A stretch of 64,000 nt of DNA from Steromphala cineraria (GCA_916613615.1 OU744720.1:68154471-68218470), one strand, 5' to 3'; positions 10,701 to 24,700 are shown, counted from the stretch's first letter. The notes: generated from the sequence alone by a model not told the origin. Translations and numbers: made by a program.

Positions 10701-13700
10701 CCTATCTGCGCATTTTGATCTGTCAAATTTCAATGTCTATTTGGTCAAAATCAACAAATGTCTGTCACAACCAAGCATGGATACTTTGCGTTGTATAGGC
10801 CACACTTCGTAAACATAAAAAAAAACTATTTAAAAAAAACAATGTATGCTGTAGAGTTTGGTTGGGTAATACACAGGTTTATCTACATTATTATCTCTTT
10901 ATTAAAAGGAGTAGATGCCTGACGTCATGCTCTTCAAAATCAATAAAAAGAAAACAGTTTTCTGCGGTACTTTAGTTATTTTTGTCAGTGGAAATTTAAT
11001 CATCTCTATTTCAGTGAAACAAGAAATAAAAAGAACCTTCACATGACACTTACTTCAATTTATCCTATTTAATGAAATAACGCAGACAGATGTCGTGGTA
11101 CATTATGTACTCAGAACAAAACACTGAAAAAAAGTCAGATATATGTATAACCGGCTGCCATTTTCACTAGAATATGAAAGTCGCATGTTTATGTGATGAA
11201 GTGTGTATCTGGTTACAGATAATAAAGACAGTGAAATACCCTCAGGGGCAAAAGAACCGATTTCAACTTTTCAAATGAGTACAGCATGAATTCCTGTCAA
11301 AAATGCAATGAGTCTATGAATCAAATACACAGGGGGTCATAATAAAGCAATTGAATGTGATTTCAGGTCATATTCTTTCGAATTGACATATTATAATCAT
11401 GAAATGTATACATTTTATAAATGAAGTGTTATCAATAACAAAATCCTTGATAGAAAAAGATTTTTGTTCTGTAAGATGGTATAAAAACAAGCTAAGGCCA
11501 TTTTCACTTTCCTATCTCCTCTAGGGAAGGAGATTTGAAAACAACGAGTTTTTGAAAGGTGTGTTTTTCAAAATCATTAACAGCTATTGCTTTGAAATTA
11601 AAGACGTAATTCAGTTGGCCCTTGACGACATAACACAACTGTGTTTCAGACGGAAATATAACTCGTAGCTTTACGCATTATGTTTAATATATGGTATCGT
11701 TTCCTTAGTGTATTCTTTCAAAGACTGCATCCTGCATCCCTGAACCATCTTTCATCATTTTGACCTCTTCTTAGTTCTGACATCAAAATTCAATACAGAA
11801 ACTGCTTATCTCTCAGTATTTGATTCCAATATGTCAGTATGATAGTGTTTGTATGTTAAAACAAACAATGTGCTAATATATACAAATATTTAAGGGACAT
11901 ATACAAATGTTTCTTTGAGTCCCTTGAGTAGCATACTTATTTTCCTATTTTTAATGTTTTCCGTTATTTTCTTTCTAGATATATGGCAAATATTCCATCA
12001 GAATGATTTTGTTTCATGTTTACCTTTATCATAAAAAATTGCATTACATGTAATGGATAATGCATCGGTTTACATTGGTCACATAAACGTGATATATAGG
12101 TAAGGATTGATACAATGGTGTAATCATCTATTGGGATATTTAATATATTTCTTCATCAACGTTTTAATTTATATGAAAGTTCTGTCTACCAAAGATAACA
12201 CTTCACATTTCCTGAATTGTTTATTCTGATGAATATAGTCTATGGTATGTTATATGTTAGTTCTCACACTGAGACACGGATATTTATGTCCAATTTATTA
12301 CCACCTTTAATGGTGCAATAATTCCACTGATGTGTTATACTCTGGTACAGAATTTCTGTGACTTAGGTACAATACCGGGGAACATTTGGAAACATTGATG
12401 ACATTAATCTTGAAACTAACGTGCATAGACTGAGAACACAAACGTTTGAAGACGATAATAAAGGTAACATTATTCAGATTTCACACAATAATACAAAACA
12501 GCTCTTGTTACCTCTATTATTCAATGTGGGTGATAAAGTGATGGCAATCCATTCGCTGTATCATCAGCTCTAAGGGTGTTTTAGCTATCTGGAGGAGTCA
12601 TAGAACTATTCTTTAGATACTCTCGGACACGTGACGGTGAATTAATATATAGAATGCTGTAAAGTTTGAAAATGTCTTTGAAGTGTCCTAAGCTTCAAAT
12701 GGCCTGTACTAAGTTATTTCAAAGGTTCTGAAAGTGTTTTTAAAAAAGAAAGAAGATACTACTTTATTAGTATAAAAACGTGAGGTTTATCATACAGACT
12801 TGCTATTGGTATATTGCAAAACAAAATGAAGTGTTAGCAGGGTACAACCTCTAAGTAGGGGTCATCATTTCAAAATACATGAAGTTGTTAACGTTTATCA
12901 AGTACCTGTTCAAGCGAGAGTCTACATGAGAGGGATGGTGTATGAAAAAAGAAAAAGAGAAGTAGATTGATTGAAATAGTAATGCTACAAAGGTATACCA
13001 TGCAGTAATTTCAACAGAAGTTTTTAAAGAAGTGATCGTATATTCCATCAGTGTCACATAATGTGTATTGCACATCGTGTACACCAACTTTTTAACAATA
13101 GTTAATTCAGATTACCCTAAAATGGAAAAAGTAAGAACTCCATGTCGTTTTCGTGTTCACCGAAACGAATGACATGTAGGTATGTCTTTGCATAGTTCAA
13201 ATGAAACATGATTCAATTGAAAACATATATAATAAAAAGTTTGAAAAAAACATGTTGCTCCGGAACAAAGTATAAGTTGGTGACTGATTTAAGGTAAGAG
13301 AGAAATACATAGTTATGAATGTTTTATTCTATAGTAATACTAATTGTTCGATATGAACGAGCTCAAGATCAGATCAGTTGGGAATATATTACATAAGAAT
13401 GACATAATCAATTAGAATATATTGGCTTTTGATATGTAGTTGTAACTCAAAGAAATATTGATTTATATTGCAGGTTCATACAGATTAAGTTCAATTGGAT
13501 ATTAGATAGGTATAATTCTTTGCACATAATAGTTTGTAGATATAAGTATTACCCATTTCTGACAGTCAACAAATGCTTACATGAAATGTTGCCCAGTGTA
13601 ATCTGTTAAGTTGATTGTGCATTTTATGTATTCATGTGTAAACAAAATAGACCGTTATAGAGACACATAAACCTCAACCCTTATAGTTGTGATATATTGG

Positions 13701-13740
13701 AGGTTATCTTTTCTCGGGTAAAACTCCTTTCAGAGGCATA
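7750..13740. other. No intact gene seen; scattered duplicated noncoding segments
   Basis: Only short open frames occur. A segment at about 10480-10620 (AATATCAGTCATTTACTGTCC to AACATGACCAGTGCTGGCCGA) is related to 15255-15400 and, inverted, to 33690-33850. A segment at about 11700-11880 (GTATTTGATTCCAATATGTC) is related to 57900-58060 in intron 1 of the Ig gene. Minus-strand open stretches ending at possible splice donors occur near 9125, but nothing identifies them. Confidence 0.45.
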
Positions 13741-13762
13741 TATTTTTAACTATTTATATTAG

Positions 13763-13824
13763 AAAATCGAGATTTGAACCTTAATGTTGTCAAGCAGCAC
13801 CTTAACCACTTGAGCTACCTAGGC
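13763..13824 (-). repeat. tRNA-like SINE head or tRNA pseudogene
   Basis: On the minus strand it reads GGTAGCTCAAGTGGTTAAGG, an A-box-like start, and then GGTTCAAATCTCG, a B-box. Spacing is right for a tRNA-derived pol III promoter. The ends (GCCTAGG and the AT-rich 3' side) cannot form an acceptor stem, so it is not a functional tRNA gene. Confidence 0.5.
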
Positions 13825-13829
13825 TTCAT

Positions 13830-16600
13830 TCCAGCTGATTTTCACTTGTAATGTATGTTATTTTTACTTCAATATACATATATATGTATATCAATATTTA
13901 ATCAAATCGAACGCATGAGTTATTTTGCTATGTTAAGCAGGCAGCTGGATTTGCTGCGTTTGTCCGATACTTTTCAGTGTTTATATATTTCATGATTGTT
14001 TACAAATTCTATATCTTTTTATTCTTTTTATATGTCAGATGCAAAACACTTCCTTTGTTTTGTTTGTAAATGTTAACATGAGGGTTAGGCGAATCTTTGG
14101 AACACGGGTTTCTCCTCACCCTCATTGTTACACTTTCGACCCAAACCTAAGGAGAGGTTTATATCCTTTAATCTAAATTTCAATTCAAGAGATAGGGAAA
14201 TGAAATGTAACAGTGAGCAGGAAATTCATCGGAGACCACTGTTCTTCAGCTCTTTGGAGAGGTATTTTAAAAAGATATTCTCTTAATAATTATCTATTGA
14301 TCGATCGAAGTGTCTAAGAGATTAACTATATATATATAGAAAATATCCCTTACGGAACAAATACGTTATATAAACCTCTAAACGGAAACAATTTTCCCAA
14401 TCATCAATTCTCCCATCAAGCCTAACAAATGATCTCATTGTTCAATGGCTTGAACTGAACACAACATCCGATAAAAGTGAAATGATAGCGTCTACGTCAC
14501 CTCAGAACTTTGAAGCCCAAAACGGATACAAGAAGGCATCTGTGTACTCTGAAGATGCCTTACTTGTGAAATGACAACCATGAAAATAATCATGAAAGCA
14601 TTTAAACTCAAATCTCACTCAAATTATTCACATTGACTGGTCTTGAAAACAACATTACCATTCATTGTGTTCGTTCCAATGGGTGTCTTCATCAAAAACA
14701 AAAATATGCTCTCTCCAAACAAGAAAATGAAGCCAATTTAGTATTCCTGTTTTTTTATGTGAGATTGGTATCAATCACATTCTTGAACTACAATTAATCT
14801 TTGAATTAACTCACAAAACAATGATTGGGATAGTACATTATAATAGTTTCTAACATATGTTACTGTCACTGGTTCCTGTAACTGCTTCACAGAATATTCG
14901 TCTTTTCGTCTGTGTTCAATAACTGCCTTCCTGGTGACAAAGTAGACATATTTTCATATTCACTAAGGAGAAATATCAATGGTGAAACATAAACCTTTTG
15001 ACATGTAATAGTGTCTACGTTTCAATCTCTTTATGGTCTGACACGTGTTCTAACACGTGTACAACATGTCGCATAAATCATGGTTATTGAAACACAATAC
15101 TTTAAAATGAACAGAGAATGTTTTTTCTACATTTTCTCTTCCTCCATACCGTCAGTATAGAACAGACATTTGACAAAAGGTTTTAAGATTCAAATATATG
15201 TTTCCAATCTGATTAAAGATTGTTTTTCTGTAAACCGGACGGTTTTATTATTAAATCAATAACAGTCATTTCCTATCCTCTCATAAATCTCCCTATAACA
15301 TGACCAATGCTGACCGAATTCTAACTATTTACATTTACACTACTGGCAGATCTGCATAGGGTCAACAAAACGGACTATCAATCTAATACTCGGCAATGAA
15401 GTCTTTGTCACTTATCGATTTCTCTTCTGTTATGACTTTGGACGTAACACTTCAATACTAAAATCAACACTGTAGCATTGCTGCGTGATTCGAGTCTGTA
15501 TCTAAAATGAGGTAAATGCAGGATTTAAAAATATTCAATTGCATTTAGTCAATTTCCTTTGATTGCTTATCATTTTAAACATCGATGTGACAAAACTCAT
15601 TTACAGTATCAAAACAGTCAAAATCAAAATCAGAAGCACACGTTAAAATAACATAGCAAATAAACAAGTGGAAGATCATATACTCACATACACTCCAATG
15701 AGGTAATAATGAGTCAATGCTTTATTAATCTATCTTCTTTCCATGCAAATAATTTATTCAAATAATTTTCTTATTAGCGATTTCTTATTAGTGTATATAG
15801 TCTCTATCTGACTTAAATTGTGCGTCCGTTATCAATGTATATCATGTGTTATTACTTAACGTCTCATCATTTGTGAAGCTAGCAATTATGAGATCATTTT
15901 ATACCTGTAATTATAACTTCTATCTCCTGTATTTAATGCCAATCATATTCTTCAACAGGTTACATTTTGATTGCAAAATACAGTGTTTACAAAATAAATT
16001 ACTAGGGTTATATGTACGTGAACCATAACTGATATATTTAGAAATATTATTTAGGCATGATCTTAAAACTGATACTGTTTTAGACTATTCATATTACACC
16101 TATGGATTTATCATATCATGTATCTGTTTGTCATATCAATGTACTTTAATGAATATGGTCTCGTCCGGTTTAATAAAAAAACAGAAAGAAGTCACACAAT
16201 TGTATCAAGTAGCTATTTGTTTCAATAAGTGAAGAGACATAAAACCCTTTTATTGACATTCACTCTAACGAAATTACTCATAAAATTTTATGTCCAAGAT
16301 AAAAACGTTATAAATGTTCCTTTTTGGGCATTAGAAATGCTATTAACATATCTTGTAACCTGGTATTAAATTTATTAAGTTTGATTAAGTTTATTAAGTT
16401 TGATATGAAAAAAATATGTCCTTGTTTATACTTTTGGTGAAAATAAACTTTTGGTGAACTGGTCAAACTACATGTACAGTAGAAATATATATTTTTTATT
16501 TACAAGTGTAAATGACCAAAATCAAAGTCAAGCCAAGATTTGCAACTCTTGTCTCATGCCTATTGTTTTGGCAGGAAACTTCTTAGAAAAATAATTTGCC
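13830..16600. other. No gene seen; duplicated noncoding blocks
   Basis: Contains block c (about 15255-15400, CAATAACAGTCATTTCCTAT to TAGGGTCAACAAAACGGACT), whose inverted partner is at 33690-33850. Block e (about 16250-16400) is related to 18640-18790 and 29380-29530. The rest is AT-rich with small TA-type microsatellites (for example 14323-14336). Confidence 0.5.
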
Positions 16601-16611
16601 CAATGAAGTAA

Positions 16612-16893
16612 TCATTCTCTCCCCACAACTTTAGGCATCTAAGTCATGAAATGTTGATCGAATCTCTGTTCCAATTAGCCGACTTTGTGGGGTAGAATGG
16701 GAGGTGCCTAATTAAAAGCAAACAAAGCCATGTTGTTCTAACATTATCAATTTGGCTACTGAATCATGGCAAAGGTATTGTGATATGAACCACTCTTTCC
16801 ATGCGAGAAGCGTTGTCAACCACGGATTAGGTCTTATACGAACAGAAGCTTGATCGGTATTCCATGGCGTGATCAGCCTCTGTGGGGAGAGAA
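16612..16893 (+). repeat. Inverted-repeat element B, copy 2
   Basis: Bounded by CATTCTCTCCCCACA at the left and TGTGGGGAGAGAATG at the right, a perfect terminal inverted repeat. Inside, GGCTACTGAATCATGGCAAA, GTGATATGAACCACTC and CATGCGAGAAG match, in opposite orientation, the element at 31803-32145. It looks like a nonautonomous DNA transposon; no coding sequence is visible. Confidence 0.75.
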
Positions 16894-17329
16894 TGAGACG
16901 TAACTGAAATTCGAGTTACCAAATACGTAAATTTGGTTCATGTGATTAAATAAAACATTCTTCCACATTCGAGTTATGATTTCATGTTTCATGCAACTAA
17001 TGATCTTGCAAGGTATTGATAGAACAACTTGGTAGGTATGGTAAAGGTTGTATTAATGGTCAATATCAAATCCTTTTTGTGCTGTTCCAAGGAAATTCAT
17101 CTTCAAATTAGTATCACGGGCTTTTCTAAAAACCATTAGGCCTTGATCAATAAAACGTTCAAATTGAATCTAAAAGATTGTAAAATTGGAATCCATACAT
17201 TCCTACCATTACTTTATAATATATTTATGGATTTAGATAATAAAACTATTTTCATCATAAAACAAGACATTTCATTCAAATATTAAATCTGCATTGTTAC
17301 AACATACAATCTATTAAGAATGAACAGTA

Positions 17330-17500
17330 AGTTAGGATTGAAATTTATTCATGATCAATATTGTATGGCTAGTAAATAGGATCAACTCATTACAACATTG
17401 ACTTGTGCCATTTGTAACAGATTGGAGTTGATTATTCTATTCGAATTGATCGATGACATTGTACAGTAAGAATGAACAGTTTCTTCCTACAATTGATATA
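17330..17500 (+). repeat. Dispersed duplication block a, copy 2
   Basis: Close match to positions 1-160, with an added ACATTGTACAGT near the end. It is followed about 90 bases later by TGTGTCGCAAGGTGGTCGAA, the counterpart of TGTGTTGCAAGATGGTCGAA at 371-390, so the duplication extends beyond the first block. Confidence 0.7.
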
Positions 17501-17699
17501 TAATTCTTAGCATACATTTCAGTTCTCAGATTTATCAAATATCATAAGTAGTGAATGTTGTTACAAACAGTTAAAACGTCAATGTGTCGCAAGGTGGTCG
17601 AATATGAAGTTGGCAATGTTAAATGTCACAACTGATTATTGTTTAATATCGTTTTAACTTCTGATAAGTAAACTTTTTTTTATATAAGGTTAATGTATA

Positions 17700-17860
17700 A
17701 GGTTATGTAGGGACATGCATAGAATGCGGTATATTATTTGCATCAGTCTTATTGCAATCATTAGTATCATTTTGCCTGAATTGAACTTATTTGTTTGAAT
17801 ATTAGACTGATTAACAACAGATATGGCTTTAGCTATAGTTTTGCAGTGACAAATGGTTGA
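17700..17860 (-). pseudogene. Coding-like fragment, partner of 690-850
   Basis: The minus strand reads CHCKTIAKAISVVNQSNI and later SGKMILMIAIRLMQII, paralleling the fragment at 690-850. It sits in the same relative position after block a. The family is not recognised. See the partner entry for the weak Venus-flytrap resemblance. Confidence 0.2.
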
Positions 17861-18254
17861 ATCCCAAAAAATCAAATACTCAATACAATTCTTCAGGTCT
17901 TAAAAATAATTAAAGATATGTTAGATACATGACTCAATGAACCCGATACATGCATTTGCCCTCAGAATTGAAAGTTTATTTTGGAAAAATTATCTTTGAC
18001 AATTTCTATTTAGAAATGTGTATCATGGGTCACAACACGCTATTGCATAGACATAAATAATGCATTGCCATACAACGATATGAGGCTGCTTTCGTGTAAA
18101 GGTATTTGGTGATTTATTGTAGAGTATCCAAAACATCAGCTATGAAGGAAACCACGATGACTCAATAGACTGTATGTTCAAAAGATCAATTTGAACTGTC
18201 ATGGCCCCTTCATGTCACTGCGAGTGCTTCTTTTAAATAATGTTTCATATGTGT

Positions 18255-18492
18255 GAAATTTTGATTTCATATCTGCTTTAGATGTTTGACCACGATTCTT
18301 TGCTGCTCAACGCGTATCTTTTTTAAATTAAAAGTTTAGACACTTATTCATTTCTTAGATTTAGATAATGTTAGAAATTTTGATTTCATATCTGAGTTAG
18401 ATGTTTGACCATGATTCTATCCTGCTCAACGCGTATCCTTTTTAGATTAAAAGTTTAAACCCTTGTTTATTTCTTAGATGTAGATAACGTGA
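18255..18492 (+). repeat. Tandem duplication, period about 119 bp, two copies
   Basis: GAAATTTTGATTTCATATCTG starts both copies (18255 and 18374). Both continue through TTAGATGTTTGACCA, GCTCAACGCGTATC and ATTAAAAGTTTA. The copies differ at perhaps one base in ten, so the duplication is not recent. No coding frame is shared. Confidence 0.85.
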
Positions 18493-18499
18493 TCTGACA

Positions 18500-20298
18500 C
18501 ATGTAATGACAAATGTACGAAACAAACAACATATTTTATCTGAGTATCATATCAATGTGATTAGGTGATTATGATCTAGTTGTCTGAATAGAAAGAAGTC
18601 AAGCAATTGGTAGAAACTATCTATGAGCTATCTTATGTCAGATACGAGAAGCAGCAGGAAATACTTAATAAAATGTTATTGCCAACGTAAAAACGTTAGA
18701 AATGTAAGTTTTGTACATTAGGAATGTAATAAAGGATCATGTCACATGGCATTGAATATCATGTGTTTCATATGAAAAACACGACCTGATCGATGTTTTC
18801 ACATAGCTCTCATTATTTTACTTTTGACAAAAAGTAATTGGATTTTACTGATCCGAATAAAGAAGAGGAAGAAAGTGTAGAATTAGTTATTGACAAATTG
18901 CATAGGTATGATACAGTTAAATGCATATAGGAAAACACACAATGAACGTTGTTACCACGATTCTACCCAGCATTTCAATATGAAATCCGCCAGTGATTTT
19001 GATATGTCGGTAATTTGCCATTCTACTGAAAATCCGCCATGAGGCCTGTCATGGATTCAACAACCCAACAGAGATGTTATGATATTATATGAGTAACTGC
19101 GATGTAAGGGCTATCATATATTCATCAAAGTCCATTTTACTGTTTGTTCTTAACATGAATAATCGTACAACGATTGGCATCAACAATAGCTAATAGCTAA
19201 TAGCACTTTCATTTTTCATTTTTATTGAAATCAATGAATACAGCTTCATGAATTGTAAAACTTTACTAAATTGGTTTCAATGACACTATGATCGATGTTA
19301 CTCAAATTCGTTTTGACATAACTATACATAATGATCTGCCATTATCCCGTAGAGGAGATATATAACACAAAATAACAAGCTAACTTCCTCTTATTATCTG
19401 TTTCAAGATAAAAATGACATTGAAATTTGACTAAACAATTTCATCTTATGTTATGGTCGCAATCATGCAAATAAAGGTTGAATGCATCAGAGACAGAATG
19501 GGTTTACATAGAATGATAAGTATTTTGTCAGTTATAAACGACTCGGGGATCTGTAAGAAAGAGGCATCCTAAATAGTATAATATGATTATTCTATGGACT
19601 GTAAACTTTGATATAAGTTTGTTTTATCTTGTTACATAGCTGTTTTGTTAACTTTTTATTCAATGGATCCCCTGAGTTTAAATCAAATGTTTTCCTTTGT
19701 AAGCATACATGTAGATCATGATGTTAACAAATTTGTTTTATACATGCTCTTTTAAAGAATAATTACTAAATGTATACATTCAACAACAATTAAATGATGG
19801 GATAGTTTCTTTAAAGTTATACCATTTTTGTTTGTTTTTAAATATAAACTGTGTACTTTCTATTAAGGCAAATGGGCTTTGAAGGTTGAGTTTCAAGTAA
19901 AAGATGTTTTCTAAAATAATCAAATTTGTTTAGCTTTATAATTGAGCTGTTCAGGAGAAAAGTCCAACATGCCAAACGCTTAAGCGGGTATATTAACACG
20001 TATATGCACGACCATTTTCAAATGTTGACAAAGTCATTACATAAAAATATGTTTATGAAATACATAACCTTGCATTACCTTGATTTATACGCATAAGATT
20101 ATGATGTATAATTGTCGGATTAATTGACAAATTAACCACAAACATACACATGCTAAATTCTGTATTTGATATTTCTACTGTTGCAACTAAAATATGTAGC
20201 TCCAACAGAATTACTTGATGTTCATCAGTTTGAAAAAAGGCAATTATCACACTTTAACAACTAATACTTTATTTCAAAACTATAAAAACCACATAAAC
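18500..20298. other. No gene seen; duplicated noncoding blocks
   Basis: Holds block e' (18640-18790) and block b (about 19340-19480, GAGGAGATATATAACAC to CAATCATGCAAATAAAGG). Block b recurs at 32395-32560 and 36625-36775. It ends at the target site of the BEL element. Confidence 0.5.
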
Positions 20299-20303
20299 AC
20301 CAC
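20299..20303 (+). repeat. Target-site duplication ACCAC (left)
   Basis: ACCAC directly before the left LTR is repeated directly after the right LTR at 28531-28535. Five bases fits the integrase footprint known for BEL/Pao elements. Confidence 0.9.
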
Positions 20304-21218
20304 TATGCTGGTAGCTAACCCCTGTCCACGACAGCAAGGAAGAACAAGACGTGTTAGCGTCGAATCAGTTTTTATTCTCTTCCATATCGTAGACAAACCA
20401 CGGTGTGTTGTGGATTTATGTGGGGTGAAAAGCTGTAATAAATAAAATTACAGTCATAAGTCACAAGTCCTAAAATATTTAAAGACAATGAAAAATTCCT
20501 AAATAATCAATGTATAACCATGTGTAAAATACACTGAATAATACTGATATAGTTCCCAAAATATTACTGAATAAATAAATGTAAAAGAAATACAGCTTTT
20601 GTTGTTTACCAAATGAATTGAAAAACTGACAAACATCACTCAAATCAAGGGACGCAACTCCGTCACCTAAGCCTAGTGCTGATAAGAGATATTTTATGAA
20701 TGCTTCATTTTCACACCACTGTTAAGGGTGCTTTACTGGGATAGAAATTCTGCACATAAATTACTCTAAATTTGCTTATTTACTGCTAAAAAGATAATAC
20801 TTAGTGAAATACTACTGGAAAACGTAAAAAGATGCTAAAATAGAAACTATATTTGACAGTATGAATCGAAATACTGTTACGCTGGAGCTTTACAGAAAAT
20901 GCATGAAAATACACCTAATTTAATTAATACAAATAAATTATATAGTGCAAAACACTGCGGAAATACACAATATTGTTTTACATACACTTTGGTGGCTGTA
21001 TCTTTCCCGATACATTGAGTGGTTCCCAAAACATGTCTGGCCGCGAAGGCTCATTCCGAAAACATCATACGGAAAAAATGTCTCCCGCTGGAGACAGCTC
21101 CATACAGCGACACTGTGCACGGAAAGCACGTGCAACTAATACCGGAATAAGGTTACAGGTAAACCGGAATGGGATTAATAAAATGAAAAATAAGGTTAGC
21201 GCACTGGAAGGCAGCACA
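20304..21218 (-). repeat. 3' LTR of the BEL/Pao element
   Basis: On the minus strand it begins TGTGCTGCC and ends CCAGCATA. A TTTATT at 20371-20376 gives AATAAA on the minus strand, a plausible polyadenylation signal about 65 bases before the LTR end. A minus-strand TATATAAT near 20938-20945 is a candidate TATA element. Short open frames inside the LTR are shadows and are not genes. Confidence 0.95.
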
Positions 21219-21228
21219 CTCCCCACCT
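21219..21228 (-). other. Polypurine tract of the BEL/Pao element
   Basis: On the minus strand AGGTGGGGAG abuts the start of the 3' LTR. This is the expected position and composition for the plus-strand DNA primer of an LTR retrotransposon. Confidence 0.85.
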
Positions 21229-21446
21229 AATATCTTGAACAAAGATATTACATTCCAAAGACGACATATGTCGTACACTTACGACAAATCCAAAAGTATT
21301 CCATAAAGTGACAAAAAATACAGGTACTTAATGCAGAAAATGTACCTTTAACATTCCCAAAATATGAAAAATACAATATATGCTCTCAAGCATTCCTAAA
21401 AAGGGTCCAAAAACATTGTGATCACAACAACAATTGCCAAAATTGA

Positions 21447-21555
21447 CTTTAGCAGTACAACTGCTCCAAAACAAATGCCAGAATAGCCTTTAGCAGTACA
21501 ACTGCTCCAAAACAAATGCCAGAATAGCCTTTAGCAGTACAACTGCTCCAAAATT
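21447..21555 (+). repeat. 41-bp tandem repeat with palindromes in the BEL 3' untranslated region
   Basis: The unit starts CTTTAGCAGTACAACTGCT and repeats at 21447, 21488 and 21529, giving about 2.7 copies. Each copy holds AGCAGT-ACA-ACTGCT, a perfect 6-bp hairpin with a 3-base loop. It lies between the Gag-Pol stop and the polypurine tract, so it would be in the transcript. Period and spacing do not fit a CRISPR array. Confidence 0.9.
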
Positions 21556-21740
21556 GAGAAATTGTCCTTAAAAAAGAAACAGTATATCATAGATGAAATA
21601 CACTATTCTGCCAGAAAATATTGAAACAAATTGTTTCATACATCCAAATTGTCCAAAATGTAATACAAAATATCATACATCAATAAACTATTTACATCTA
21701 TTTACAAACAAAAGTGTGAAATCTGAAAGAAAACAAGTTA

Positions 21741-24700
21741 TTAGTTTTCTGACATCAGAAGGATCATCTCAGTGATTGGTCGGGTGAGATGTGTCGCTTT
21801 ACCATCCCTGATCAGTCTCACAACTGCTTTACGCACTTTTCCGTCATTGCTTGTTAAAGCATTCTGAATGATTCCTACTGGCCATTCATTTCTATGAATG
21901 TTCTTCTCAATAAGTAAGACAAAGTCTCCATCCTTAATGTTAGTTTTCGCTTTGTTCCATTTCCTTCTCTTTTGTAGAGTGTGCAAATATTCATCGCGCC
22001 ATCTTTTCCAGAATGTGTTCGCAAGACTCTGTACTTGCTTCCATTGTGCTTTGAATAAAGAGCTGGTATCATCATTGATAGTGAATGAATCCAGTTCAGT
22101 ACCTGTCTTCTGGGTCAACAGAACAGATGGGGTCAATATGAAAGGATTATCTGGGTCAGTTGAGACTGGCACAATAGGTCTACTATTGACAATAGCACAT
22201 ACTTCTTGCATAAGTGTGCTCAACACCTCATGAGTGAATTTCCTGGGTGAAATATCTGCTAACATGCTGTCGAGAATGCGTCGAACAGTTCCTATCATCC
22301 TCTCCCAGGCTCCACCCATGTGAGAGGAATGGGGTGCATTAAAGATCCATCTTGTTTGATTATCATTCAGAAACTGTCCCACTTCCCCATCTTCCACATT
22401 CAATGAGTGAAATCCTAAAATATCTGAAGATCCAACAAAATTTGTACCTTTGTCCGAGCGAAATTCCTTTACCTTGCCTCTTATCGCTATGAAACGCCGC
22501 AATGCGTTTATAAAAGACGAAGACGACATCTCTTCTACTAGCTCAATGTGTATTGCCCTGCAGACTAGGCATGTAAACAATATTGCCCACCTTTTACTTT
22601 GAGCTAGTCCACCTCTAGTTTTCCTTGACGCTACAGTCCACGGTCCAAAGGCGTCGACGCCTGTGTAAGTAAATGGCGGTGCTGGTGTCAGCCGATCACT
22701 TGGTAGGTCCGCCATTATCTGGTTCTCTTGTTTACCTCGTAACTTCCTGCATTTCACACAGAGGTGAATTACTGAAGAAATCAATCGTTTTCCACCAATG
22801 ATCCAGTATCCCGCTTCTCTGATTGCTCCCTCTGTGAAATGGCGTCCTTGGTGTTTGACGAGACTGTGGTAATGTCTCACCAAAAGCTTGCCGATTTGAT
22901 GCCGTCTCGGAATAATGATTGGGCTCTTCTGTTTTGTTTCAACTTGTAAATGTCGAAGTCTACCTCCGACACATAACAGTCCATTTTCATCAAGATATGG
23001 GTTCAAAGTTACAAGATTACTACTTCTTGGAAGTAGTGAACCATTCTGTAGGCATTCAATTTCCTTCCTGAATACTTCCTTTTGTACCTCTCTGATAATG
23101 ACAAGTTCTGCATTCCTGAAAGCATCAATATATGAAACTTGCTGTTTATTTCGACTGCATATGAATCTCTTCAGTAAAGCAATGGCTCTAACAAGTCGTT
23201 TCCATTCGGAGAATCGTTCAAACCTTTGCGATCCTAAACCTTGACAGATTGATACTTTAGTTGATGCTGTACAGACCGTTTCCTCAATGTCCTCATCTGT
23301 AGTCAGGCTTGAAGAATCTTGTGTAGATACAGTTCTGTTGATTACTTCAGGGGAACCTTTCAACCACCTACTCTCGTTGAAGTTGAAAACTGACGCAGGT
23401 CTGGTCGCAGCATCGGCCGGATTCTGACTGGTTGGGACATAAGACCACTGGTTAGGCTCTGAAAATGCTTTTATCTTCTGCACCCTGTTCGAAACATAGA
23501 CTTTGAATCTCTTTGTCGTGTTGTTAATATAGCCTAGAACTATTCTACTGTCAGTGTAGTAATGAACACAATCTGGGGGCAAGTCTAGATGATTTGTCAC
23601 TAAGCCAGCCACTTCTACTGCTAGAACAGATGCACAAAGCTCCAAACGGGGTATAGTATGTGCATGATTAGGAACAACCTTGGCTTTTCCGAAAACAAAT
23701 CCTGTATGTGCAGATCCATTCTTGTCCGTCATCTTCAAATAAGCTGAGGAGGCTATAGTTTTCTCAGATGCATCGGAAAAAACATGTAGTTCTTTTGTGT
23801 TTGATTCTCTGAAAGATGTAGGTACATACATTCGAGGTATTTCAATGTTCTCAAGAGCAGTCAGGGAATCTCTCCATCTCTCCCATTCCATTTTCTTGTC
23901 AGGTTCAAGCTCTTGATCCCAGTCATACTTGTCTTGAACTAGTTCTCGGAGAAATACTTTTCCCTGAATCACGATGGGTGCTATAAATCCAAGGGGATCA
24001 AAAATACTGTGCACTGTAGACAAAATACCTCTCCGGGTGCAAGGTTTCACATCTCTTGAGGTTTGAAATACAAAGGTGTCCGTATTTATGTTCCAAAGCA
24101 ATCCTAAGCTCCTTTGTAGGGGATATGTGTCTGTTGTAAGATCCAGATTCATCAAGTCCTTGGCCAGATCCTCCCGAGGGAAAGCTGTCATTACAGAGGT
24201 TCTGTTAGAGACAACTTTATGCAATCTCAGACATCCATTTTCCTGAAGTGATTTTTGTGTCCTTTTCAATAAATCAGCCATTTCTTCTTCACTTGGACAA
24301 GAAGATAATCCATCATCTACATAGAATTCATTCTCCACAAATTCTCTGGTGTCATGTCCAAACATCTCTTCACCTTGAATGGCCGCTTTCCTCAAACCAT
24401 AGGTTGCAACAGCAGGCGACGGCTTGTTTCCGAATACGTGCACTCTCATTCTGTATTCGATAAGTTCCTTTGAAGGATTGTTATCTTCATACCAATAGAA
24501 GCGAAGAAAGTTCCTGTGTTCCTCCCTGACCTGAAAGCAATGAAACATGCTTTGAATATCAGCCATAACTGCAACCTCTTCCTTCCTAAATCTCATTAGC
24601 ACTCCCAATAAACTGTTCATAAGGTCGGGTCCCTGGAGCAGAACGTCGTTAAGGGATACTCCATCGTATGCTGCGGACGAGTCAAACACAGCACGTATCT

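Noticed and set aside
12851..13087. Minus-strand frame with a strong pyrimidine-AG (CCCTCTCATGTAG) and a donor 16 bases later
   Set aside because: A 16-nt exon would be out of phase with any partner I can see, and the longer reading has no recognisable protein.
21447..21555. Regular 41-bp repeats with palindromes, superficially CRISPR-like
   Set aside because: The repeats are direct head-to-tail copies without unique spacers and lie in a retrotransposon of a eukaryotic genome.
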